From NCBI GenBank assembly GCA_027596195.1, contig JADGJG010000615.1:1-15521 (forward strand): a stretch of 15,521 bases of DNA. The letters run 5' to 3'. Both the position numbers and the translations under genes were made by a program. The first letter of the stretch is position 1, and each line of letters starts with the position of its first letter. Shown here piece after piece: positions 1 through 8,715 of the stretch. The notes beneath the pieces were generated by a model. The model was given only the letters and a program-made list of their open reading frames with translations, was not told the DNA's origin and made no database searches. The stretch comes from Podochytrium sp. JEL0797 (taxonomy: Eukaryota > Chytridiomycota > Chytridiomycetes > Chytridiales > Chytriomycetaceae).

Positions 1-56
1 CGGTTGTGATCCCGTCAGCCTCCACAGGGGTGGGTCAGACGCAGGCGACGACCTAG
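1..56 (+). CDS. Possible 3' tail of a gene entering from the left
   Basis: From base 3 the plus strand reads open for 17 codons (ending ...GVGQTQATT) to a TAG at 54-56. Composition is GC-rich to about base 60 and then becomes AT-rich, as expected where coding sequence gives way to a 3' UTR. If real, this gene converges on the minus-strand WSC gene that ends at 161. The stretch is too short to identify, and the minus strand is also open here, so strand and coding status are uncertain. Confidence 0.2.
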   Translation, partial: VVIPSASTGVGQTQATT

Positions 57-160
57 CCGTGAGTGTTTTTGTTTTGATTTTTTTGTTCTCAAAGATTTAA
101 ATATCTGACAATTCCGAAACGCTCTTCTTTTTCAAAAAATACAGTACTCCATAAATATTT

Positions 161-1956
161 TTATTGTTGGTATACCGGGCAAGAATAATCTTGAGGATTG
201 CATGAAAACTTATACATATCATAAGCCGAAGAGCCGCCGCAAGTTTGAGACGGATTTCCCGTGCAAGGCGTTCCACACCCTTGGCTGGGAACAGCCATCG
301 AAGCCACCACAGCGTTAGCAAACCAACACTCATTCCCATTCTTCAAAGCATACGAGCCAAACCCAAAAAAGGGGGCATCTATTTCTTGGGTTGCAGTCGC
401 GTCAGTCACGTCTTGCGCACACAACTCTGGCGTCATGCGGTCGTTGGTTGAAACTTGCGTGAACACTGTTGAAGACGCGCATCCAGCAAAAGCCGACGGG
501 TAGAACTTTCTTGGCGTTTTCGTGGTGGGAATGGTGTATACGGAGATAGCGGCGATGTTCGTCAAAGCATTGTACGCGCCTCCGCACACCTGGCTGCTGT
601 CACCGGGACACGACACCACACAATTTCGACTCGGCACTTGTGGCGCTCCTGGAAGTTGGTAGCCGTAAAAACACTCATCGCCGTTGAAAAAGCCAATCTT
701 TGTCACGAGCCATGGCTTGGCAGACACCATCTGGGCACACAGTTCGGGAGTCATGTTTAGATTTTTAAAGTAAAACGGGCCGCCGTCGAACATATTATTG
801 TCCTCGAAGCAGCCATCGTACGTGATAGTAGGGGTAACCGGGATAGATGTGGCAGTCCTCGTGGATGTTTTGCTTGTGGCGACTGAGGCGAGCGCAGTAG
901 TTACGGAAGTCGGGGCGGGTGGAACTAGGGCGGCACAATCTGCAATCGGAAGTGTTAGCCAAAAGTCTCCTGTGTTGAGGATAGAATTCAAACGGATTGC
1001 TTACTGGAAAGGTCGTTGGGGCGGCATGTCGTCTTTTGTGTTGCCCAGTCACCCGGAGCAACGCAGCAAACGAAGGTGGGGCTGGCGCAAGTGTCTGTAG
1101 GCGTACATGTGATCCAGTCGTGGATTAAGCTGCCTGGCTTGGTTGCCGTAGAAGTCGCAGCAGTTGGAACTGGGTTCAACGCGACGGAGGTGCTGGTCGG
1201 GAAAGGCCGGGTGGCACAATCTGATTCCGAAAAGGGTGTCAGGTGAAGTTTAACAAAGAGCGTGATCAGCTTACTCGAGGAGGGGCGGCACGTGGACTTT
1301 CTCGAAGTCAAATCCGCTGGAGCAACGCAGCAAACGAAAGTGGGATCGGCACAGGTGTCTGTTGGCGCACAATCGTTCCAGCTTTGGATTACGTTGCTGG
1401 ACGCGGACGGTTTAGCAATCTGGGTGGTTGGAACTGGAACCGATGCGGTCGGCAAAAGTATGGTGGCACAATCTAAAGTGAAAGTCCGAGTATCAGAAAG
1501 AGCGCGTAATCACGTAATACGCCGTATGCTTACTGGAAAGGTTGTTAGGACGGCATGTTCTCTTGCTGGTTGAAATGTCTCCGGGAGCAACGCAGCAGAC
1601 GTAGCTTGGGTCGGCGCACGTGTCCGTCGGTCCACAAGTGTTCCAGTTTGCAATTTTATTGCTTGGCGCTGGAATCTTTGCGCAGTCTAATAATATTCAC
1701 GGATTAGAATTGGGGAGAGATGAGGGAGTGGGTGTGGGGGCGACAAGGAAAGTGACAACAAACCCGAAGGTGGGCGGCACGTGGTCTTTGTAGAAAGCAG
1801 GTCCGCTGGAGCCACACAACAGACATAGCTGGGAGTGGCACAAGAGTCTGAGGCTTCGCAGGTGTTCCAGTCGGAGATCGAGGAAGGTGCACGGCGTGGG
1901 AGAACGGGTGAAGCAAAGGCGGCGGCTGCGAGAGCAGCGAACACAACCAGTTGCAT
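161..1956 (-). CDS. Secreted protein with four Cys-framework modules and two WSC domains (copy A)
   Basis: Five exons on the minus strand: 1764-1956, 1534-1686, 1275-1472, 1005-1220 and 161-939. The joined frame gives 512 aa. All four introns (77, 61, 54, 65 nt) have GT...AG ends and sit in phase 1. Residues 1-16 form a signal peptide (MQLVVFAALAA...FAS). Four repeats follow (C33 to C255), each with the pattern C-x5-C-x6-CC-x12-C-x5/7-C and a leading Trp, joined by Thr/Ser/Pro-rich linkers. Two WSC domains follow (about 292-389 and 404-500), with C...ELC...EC...C...C...CGG landmarks. WSC domains are known in fungal wall sensors and in carbohydrate-binding secreted enzymes. No transmembrane helix or catalytic domain follows, so a secreted or wall-bound carbohydrate-binding role is inferred. 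The start is the only ATG that precedes the signal peptide. Copy B at 12579-14385 is a close paralogue. Confidence 0.85.
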
Positions 1957-2030
1957 TTGAGGGAGGATATTTTCTGGAGATGCCTTGGCTTTTGCTTGGA
2001 TTGATTTCGCAGGCTGACGCTGCTTGGCTT
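1957..2030 (-). promoter_or_regulatory. Conserved leader upstream of WSC gene A
   Basis: Just upstream of the ATG at 1956 lies a block (about 1970-2030, plus-strand core TTCTGGAGATGCCTTGG then GGATTGATTTC). It recurs upstream of the decayed copy (about 2742-2810) and of gene B (about 14399-14477); its first part recurs upstream of the mini-gene (about 15113-15140). It is probably 5' UTR or proximal promoter that was duplicated with the gene. Whether it is functional or merely recent shared ancestry cannot be decided from sequence. Confidence 0.4.
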
Positions 2031-2049
2031 GTGCTTGGAGGTCGGGAGC

Positions 2050-2591
2050 AATTTTTCAAAATTTCTATTTTAATTTGATATGGAAGGGAGGACTTTGGGT
2101 TAGCGGCAGGAGCAAGGGACACTACCGAGAACTTCATGCTATGAGGATGGGGAGGAAGAACGAGGTGTGGGAGGAAGATGGGCGTCGGGCTTTATGTGGC
2201 TGTTTTTGATGGCTGGAAAAATACCCGAGCAGAATCGCGAGTGAGTGGGATATTGCGCATGTGTGCATGTCCCCAAGAAGAAAATTTATACCGTTCGGTG
2301 ATAATGTAACCCATCTCTTTTATATTAGTGATAAATGGTTAACGGGCCTTATGAATGCCGCATTCGTCGGAATCTTTGTCTTTTTCGCCAGACTCGCGGA
2401 CTCCAGGATCGGACTCGTCTCCATCGAGATGTCATCGCGTCAATTACAGAGTTGAATAGCAGCAGCGTAGGACAGCGATTGAAGATCGCGACACACTCAT
2501 CCTTCAGCGCATTATGCTGTAGCAGTCGAGAACAGTTTCCACACCATTCGCCATCATGATTTCTTGGGCACGCAGCTCTGACTCCTTGCGG
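2050..2591. other. Spacer with uninterpreted open stretches
   Basis: I see no complete gene here. On the minus strand around 2335-2440 one frame reads as an acidic peptide (fragments such as DGDESDPGVRESGEKDKDSDE) that ends at a stop. Around 2500-2600 another frame reads CDRKESELRAQEIMMANGVE. The two are in different frames with stops between them and no clear start, so they may be remnants of a decayed gene or chance. No repeat or RNA gene was seen. Confidence 0.25.
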
Positions 2592-2810
2592 TCACAGGTG
2601 CATTAGAACGTGCGAAGCAGAGGAGAGTGCTGCGAGAGCAGCGAACAGGACCAAAAGCATTTGTGGGATTATATTTTTTTGTTTGGATCTTGACTGGGTT
2701 TATGCGCAGATTCTGGTGCTTGGAAAAGAAAATGCGATATTTTTCTGGAGCAGCCTTGGCTTTTTGCCTGGATTGATTTCCCAGAGTGATACCCCGCGCT
2801 CGCTGCTTGG
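2592..2810 (-). pseudogene. Decayed 5' end of a WSC-family paralogue
   Basis: The minus strand from ATG 2660 encodes a 22-residue signal-peptide-like sequence (MLLVLFAALAALSSASHVLM). It matches the start of copies A and B, including the SPVLM-like residues, but then hits TGA at 2592-2594. None of the downstream Cys modules is recognisable. Upstream, 2742-2810 carries the same leader as gene B, including GGATTGATTTCCCAGA and then TGATACCC, but it is separated from the ATG by about 80 bp rather than about 15. This is a truncated relic of the same gene family, most likely non-functional. Confidence 0.6.
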
Positions 2811-2932
2811 ATGAAAAAGCAACGCCTGGGACAATTTTTCGCCCATAATCTCTTTCTTAAAGAAAGAGAGGATTGGGGGTGAAATTCTCATGAAGAGGGT
2901 AGAGATTTATTAAAATTACCGAAAAACGAAAT

Positions 2933-4904
2933 CTAATCACTCAAAATGTCGTCAACCTCATTGCTGGCCCCCCTCTCTCTGTCTTTTGGCCTGTTCAAGT
3001 AGCTTTTCATGTTTCGCATCTTATTCAAAGTCCATGGACGTTAGAGAAGCAGATTAGGGGATCGCACTTTTCAACTCACCAAATGCAAATAGTTTTCGCC
3101 CTTCGACTCAATCTCCCCAATCAAATGTTGGAATTCTTGACGAGCATAGCTCTCACGCTTGAATTTCTCAATCTGGACTTTCATGTCGCGGTTTTCTTCA
3201 ATCAGGTGTTGCAGTTTGTTGGTTTTGATCTCGGTTGTGTTGCGCAACTCGGCGACGTCATCAATTAGAAGGCTGAAATCATATGTCAGAATCACGCAGG
3301 GTTAAACTAAGAAACTCACCTCTTGTCTTGCCCGATTTGAATCAGTTCCGTTTCTTGAGATTTTGCCCGGCTTTCCAACTCTTCGCATCTTTCTTCCAGA
3401 ATATTGCGAGTCTCCAGAGCTGATATAGATAGCTCGTTTCAGTAAATCTTAATTGTTTGAATAGTTGCGTACCTGTATTCAACGCGTTTTCCATGGAGTT
3501 CACCTGAGCACGCAAATCCTGAACTCGTCGGTCCTTGTTGTCGACAGAAATCTTAAGCATGGAATATTCGTCTTTCAATCTGTTAAACTCTTCTTTCAAT
3601 TCATCCTGCTCTTTGAAGTGATCCTGTCGCTTTTGCAGCTTCTTTTCTCTGCTCTCGAATTCCTACATACATCCCATTAGATTCACCCAACTGCAATCAA
3701 TCTTACCCTTCTTAACCGCCTTTGAACTTCCTCAAGCTCATTTTTCAAAGTCACATTCGCCTTGACCAACTCCTCGCAATCTTGCGCAATCCTCAACTTC
3801 ATATGCTCCTCCTGTTTCGCCCGCGTGACAGCCTGCTGCATTTCCACCATCAACACCTCATTCTCCTTCCTCAAATCCTGACTCCGATTCCTTTCTGACT
3901 GCAACTCATCCCCAAGCACATTCGCATCATGATCATCCAATTTTGACTGCACATTCGTATTCAACTTATGCAGTTCCTCCACGCGCACTTTCAACGTTGC
4001 ATTGATATGCAACAACTCCTCCACCTGATCCCTATACTTTTTCGCATCCTCCAAAGCATGTTGCATCGTAATCTGATGCTGCTGCTTCTCCATTGCGATC
4101 CGTTGATGCGTTTTGGACAAGCGTTGATGTTCGTTGGTCGCAATTTCGGACTTTTTGCGATGCGCGAGGAGTTCGCCGTACAGTTTGTCCTTTTCGGAAG
4201 TGTGGTGTTCGCGGATCGATTTGAGTTCGTCTTTGAGCTCGTCGGCTTCTTTTTGGGTCGATTGGAGACTTAGGGAGAGGATTTGTTCGTTGGTTTTCAT
4301 TTTTTCGAATTGGTCTTCGAATTTCTGGGGGGGGTCAAGTTTCAGTAAGTTTGAGAGGTTTTGTTTCCCTGTCCCACGCTTTATACCTTCAACTCGCGTT
4401 TATGATTCTCTTGAAGCTCAATGTATTTCATTTTCAACCCTTTTATCGCGTCGTTTAGAGGCGCGGATCCATGCGACCCACCACCGCCGCCACCGTGTAT
4501 ATCCCCGGAAGTCATGTGCGAAGCGCCTGACATTCCACCGGACCCGTTGCCTCCTGAATCACCCTTGTTGGTTCGCCTTTTTTTGGTACCCTTTAGTTAC
4601 GTTTACGCGTTTATGCGGGGGGTTTTCGTTGGCCGCCTTACAAATATCGCGTTTCGAGTTCCAACAAGTACACCTGTTGCTGCAAATTCCGGATATACTC
4701 TTCCTCGACGCGGGATCGATTCGCGGGAGGTGTTTTGGCTGATGCAGATCCAGGACGCGTGGTCGCGTTAGGCTGTTGCTTGCCACCTCCTCCGGGGGAT
4801 TTGGAGACGGGGAATCCCTTTCCGAGCGGGGATTTGAGTGGAAATGCGGGGAATGAGGTGGTGGTGCGGTTTTGGGAGGTGGTGTGTGGGTAAGATGGGG
4901 ACAT
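2933..4904 (-). CDS. Long coiled-coil protein (546 aa), possibly cytoskeletal or flagellar
   Basis: Seven minus-strand exons: 4642-4904, 4387-4576, 3707-4324, 3473-3662, 3320-3419, 3080-3272 and 2933-3019. They join in frame to 546 aa. Residues 1-65 are Ser/Thr/Pro/Gly-rich and basic. Residues 67-89 form a compact motif (EEEYIRNLQQQVYLLELETR) that looks like a conserved coiled-coil entry signature. A Gly/Ser-rich linker (about 93-125) is followed by nearly continuous heptad-rich coiled coil to about 515. A short basic/acidic tail ends ...DDILSD. There is no motor, nucleotide-binding or membrane segment. Coiled-coil proteins of this build are frequent in basal bodies and axonemes, but I cannot name a family. 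The first intron uses an acceptor after an A-tract; it is the only choice that keeps both flanking exons in frame. The last exon is short and its acceptor rests on frame plus an upstream CTAAC branch-like site. Confidence 0.78.
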
Positions 4905-4997
4905 CTCTCTGTTGGTGACAATTTTTTTTTCTTGCGACGCGAGATTTTAATTGGCAATTAGATTTATTCTTTTTTTGCAGAAATAGGGTCTCTTTTT

Positions 4998-7293
4998 CTA
5001 TGTCGAAGATTCGGGACTGTGAAATCGGACAGCCACTCCCGATTTGAGAACCGAATTTGTTACCGAAACGGCAGCATGTGGACCCACGGATGTGTTTCGC
5101 ATCATGGAAGGTGCCCGTTGAGAAACGCGTCTCGCCATGGCAGCCGACATGGCAGCCGGTGCTAATGTAGCAGCGGTTCCTGGCGCAGCGGTACCCGCCG
5201 CGGCAGGTTTCTTGCCACCAAACAACGCTTCGAGGTGAGATTCCGTAAACATTTCCTGCGTGGCCAACCGCTCGGCTACGATATCTTTTCCTTCCGTGAG
5301 TTTGGTGTACTCGTCTAACCGGCGAGCAGCCGTGATGATACTGTCTCTGCGTTGATGCCCCGCAAGCGCCGTAGATTTGGCATGCGTCGCAATCAGCGCT
5401 GTAATCTTTTCGCGCTCCTTGAAAATAGATGCCGCCGTAACCGACGGCCCATTGGCACCATCCTTCATATTCCTCCTCGCGAGCTTCAAAATCGGGTTCT
5501 CCAACTCCTTCATCAACTCATCACTCTCCTTGACCCAAATATGCGGCAGCACACTCATCCAATGTTTCGGGTCCGTTGGGGAATGGAGGTAGAAATTGAC
5601 TTTGGTTTCTTGGTTCAGGATGTCGAGGACTTTTTGGAGGCGCGATTTGTCTTGGGATGCTTCAAGGCGGGATTGCACGCGTGCGCAGAGGAGGGTGTGG
5701 AGGTCTTGTTGGCCCGTGGATTGCCAGTGGAGGAAGTCTTGGCGGCGTTGTTTGCTGGGGTTTTTGCGGCGTTCGGAGGGTGAGGAGGGGGTGGGTGGGG
5801 GGAAGGTGAGGGGGTCTTCGAGGTTTGACGTGGGTCGGAGGGAATTCTTCTGCTCTCGTTTTTTTGTTTTAGTGCCAGCAGAAGAAGTGGGGTAAATAGT
5901 ATTATTCGTCCAAACCTTGCCCCCACGCGCGGGAGTAATATTCGAAAACATTTGCTTATCCTTCTGCGATTGATGCAATGACTCGGCCACATCGTGTCCA
6001 AAATCCGTCATTTGCTTAAACGTCTCGACATAATCCTCCCCCTTCCCCGCCGGCAACAACGGCGGCCTCCCAAACTGATAACCCGAATGCTGCACCTGTT
6101 TTTCGTTCATTTCGTTCCCACGGATCGAACAGTCTCCTTTCCGTTTGGCCCGAAACACGCTCGTTTCGATGGCGAGGATCAGCGCGTCTAAATCTTGTTC
6201 GCCCACGCTGCATTTTATTCCGGGGAAGGAGACTGCGCCGCCACTGACGCCCGCGTTGTTTGGTTTTTTGGGTTTGAGCTTGAGGGTCGAAGGGGTTTCG
6301 GGGGTGCGTCGCGTGCTGTTGGCGGTGACGGACAAGCGTTCTGGGTTGGGTTCCGAGTCGGTCGTGTCATATGAATATCCGAGCTCGCTAAAAAGGGGGG
6401 GGTGGGGGGGGGGCGGTGGAGTTGGATATTGAATTGACAGCACGGGAATACAAAAATAACCAAAAACTCAACTGTCCAAACTCGTTCAAAGATTTGATAA
6501 ACTTTCCAAACACGGGATCCCGACTTAAAGGCCGCAAAAGGTCCCATGAAACGTTTCCATTCGCTTCTTGCGCCTTTTTGAGCTCTGCCATTCGTTTGAC
6601 GCGTTTTTCGTCGATTCGGTTCGCACGATCGCGGAGTTCAATCAGGAATCGCTTGTTTGGGTTGTTCTGTTGCAGGCCACAAAAGGAACGATTGAATTTG
6701 TAAAAGCCCCAAGGGTGGTGAAAGTGAAAAGTGATATAAACCTTCAAATGCTTTCTCAATTCGTGACACTTTCGCAACTCGCTGGCAGGGAAACGACCCT
6801 TGTTCAATGGGATATTCGGTAACGCGGTTTGGTTCATTAATCGGGCAATGGCTTCCTCCTTTTTGGACGCGTTGGTTGTTCGTTTCGAGGGCGCGAGGGA
6901 TACATTGCGGGCGGCATCGGAGAGTGGGGGCAACCTTTGGGTTTTCATGTGTCAACAGAGGCCTACCATCACACATGCGACAAAAGAATTAGGGGGGGGG
7001 GCGCACCATTTCGTATTCCTCAATCGCTGCAACTCAATCAAATCTTTGGTCATAGTCGGATCGATTGGTTTCTCTGAGGAAACCTGTTTGGCCGAGTTTC
7101 CGAGGAACCGGTGCCGTTCCTTGTCCTGCTGCTGTTGCATCGTTTTGGGTTTCAAGGAGGTTGCGGTGGCAGTGGTGGTGAGTGGACTGCTGCCCATGGC
7201 GGCGGGACCTTGTGCGGCTCCTTGGTTCATGATTGTTATTGTTGTTGTTGTTCTGCTATCTGTATTGTTGGTGATGGTATTGTTGCTGGGCAT
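4998..7293 (-). CDS. Unrecognised 687-aa protein
   Basis: Four minus-strand exons: 7007-7293, 6742-6934, 6473-6666 and 4998-6387. They join in frame to 687 aa; the introns are 72, 75 and 85 nt. Residues 1-60 are low-complexity (Thr/Asn then Gln). Residues 97-224 are basic and partly helical (ending ...DPVFGKFIKSLNEFG). Residues 225-330 are polar, and a Ser/Pro/Lys-rich stretch follows (about 355-425). The C-terminal third from about 430 (QDFLHWQSTGQQDLHTLL) is helical and looks like a folded, conserved region. An Ala-rich tail ends the protein. There is no transmembrane segment or catalytic motif I recognise. A soluble scaffold or cytoskeletal role is a guess only. The exon 1-exon 2 join needs a weak AAAG acceptor; alternatively translation starts at the ATG at 6948, dropping exon 1. 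The gene lies 97 nt upstream of the coiled-coil gene, in the same orientation. Confidence 0.68.
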
Positions 7294-7891
7294 TGTTCCT
7301 TCGGGGGTTGGCCGCAGTACGTGCAAAATCTATTTTTGGAAAGCAAAAAATTGAGTGCACTTCACGGAGAGGAGGACACGACTTTAAATTGTATTCTGCA
7401 CTGACTACTGGATATAGTATATATTTAATATATTTCAGAATGTATTTACATGTGTATTACAGGACTGCTTAAGAAGATGGGAAAGTCGGTTGTTTCTGTT
7501 GCCCGAAGAAAAGATATTTTCGCCAACATTATTTCTGATTCTAAAAAATTATTTGTTTGAAAGACCCATCGCTGAATGGGTCAACTTAAGCGCGACTTTG
7601 ACGATGGAGCTCTGGTGGATGGTCTGGTTCAAAATGCGGAACGGAGTTGCTCGTCAATATTGGCAACGGTAAGACTTTAGGTTTCATTGGGGACGAGGAA
7701 GTCAAATATTCGGACGTCACGTCGGGCGGGGAAGGTATGACCATGATGACGGCAATGAGTGGCGATCCGGCAGCCAACCCAACTCGCCTTCATCAATTCA
7801 GGCCAGGGTCAAGCTAAGAAGCTTACCTGCCAACCTGCGGACCAATGGCCCATTCAAAAGATCAAATATATTTGGTCGCGCTTGTGGGGAG
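7294..7891. other. Intergenic spacer, no gene assigned
   Basis: Bases 7294-7560 are AT-rich and look like the promoter region of the minus-strand gene ending at 4998 (TATA-like runs at about 7418-7437). From about 7602 to 7814 a plus-strand frame is open for 71 codons (containing IGNGKTLGFIGDEEVKYSDV), while the minus strand is open over the same bases. There is no start, splice context or recognisable motif, so I do not call a gene. The segment may be a fragment of a decayed gene. Confidence 0.3.
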
Positions 7892-8200
7892 TCCGAGAAG
7901 CTCGAGAAGTCGGAAGAATGAATAAGTTTTGGAGGCCGCGTCGAGGCAAACTGTTGAACCCAGGCAAAGAGATTCTTATCAACCTAGTGTGTGAGGAGTG
8001 GAAGGGAGGGAAGGAGAGAAGCCTTGGATGCTTCGGTGGAAGAACTTTTTTTTTCTTCTTTCGTTCGCATACGTGCGCTTACTCGCTCTTTCCTCCATTC
8101 TTCTTGAAGCTTGCCGACGAATCTATCAGAGCAGGTTTATGGATGTGAATGGCATGAATTACGCGAGGGATGAGCGTGGAGAATAGGGTCTGGAGCAAGG
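7892..8200 (+). repeat. Diverged tandem direct repeat, unit 1
   Basis: This unit begins near GAAGCTCGAGA. It includes GCCGCGTCGAGGCAAACTG, the block TCAACCTAGTGTGTGAGGA, a T-rich tract, a TGCGCTTACTCGCTC block, TTGAAGCTTGCC, and ends at GGGTCTGGAGCAAGG. The same blocks occur in the same order in unit 2, about 335 bp on at the start and about 304 bp on at the end. The 19-base CTAGTGTGTG block is identical in both. Long open frames cross both units but differ in frame and content, so coding use is not supported. Confidence 0.7.
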
Positions 8201-8240
8201 CTAAGTCTCTTCAGAAGAGATTTGCACTCCCCTTTAACAG

Positions 8241-8504
8241 TAGAAGCTCGAGATGTTAAAGTCTCGGACGCCGCGTTGAGGCAAGTTGTCGAATCCGGGC
8301 AAGGACATTCTTCTCAACCTAGTGTGTGAGGAATGGGAAGGAGTCTCGGACGCTCGGTGGAAGGGCTGGATTTGCTCGGAATATATATTTCTTTTCTTTT
8401 CTTCTTGCTTTCGTTCACGACTTGCGCTTACTCGCTCGTTTTTGAAGCTTGCCTACTAAATCTATCGGATGAAGTAGTGATGAAGGATGGGGTCTGGAGC
8501 AAGG
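8241..8504 (+). repeat. Diverged tandem direct repeat, unit 2
   Basis: This is the second copy of the preceding unit, somewhat shorter through deletions in the middle and in the T-rich tract. Shared blocks appear in order: GAAGCTCGAGA, GCCGCGTTGAGGCAA, TCAACCTAGTGTGTGAGGA, TGCGCTTACTCGCTCG, TTGAAGCTTGCC, CTATCG and GGGTCTGGAGCAAGG. It contains an internal echo of GTCTCGGACGC at 8261 and 8343. It lies about 210 bp upstream of the J-domain gene, so it could include part of that gene's promoter or a non-coding transcript. Confidence 0.7.
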
Positions 8505-8715
8505 AAACCTTTGAAAGGAAATCGTTGAATAAGGAACCCCAGTACATGACGTCGAGGAGAGTGATGTGGAGGAGGCTGAAGATGAATATGTATTTTTTGA
8601 TTGTTTCATGCCGTGTTTCTTTTTTCCCTTCCTTTATTAAAATGTATGTAATTATTTCTTTTTTTTGATTTCCTTGTTTTTTGTCCGAAACATCTCGAAT
8701 CCACGGCCAGTTTCA

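Noticed and set aside
5352..5783. 143-codon plus-strand frame inside the 687-aa gene
   Set aside because: It is antisense to a continuous coding exon, rich in Arg/Leu from reversed codons, with no recognisable motif.
6638..6976. Alternative frame using a TAG acceptor near 6957 for exon 2 of the 687-aa gene
   Set aside because: It leads into a different frame that does not join the following exon. The AAAG acceptor at 6935 keeps the frame, though a start at ATG 6948 remains possible.
7759..8148. 129-codon plus-strand frame across repeat unit 1 as a gene
   Set aside because: Its reading is not preserved in unit 2, it has no ATG at its start and it crosses a T-rich tract; better explained by chance.
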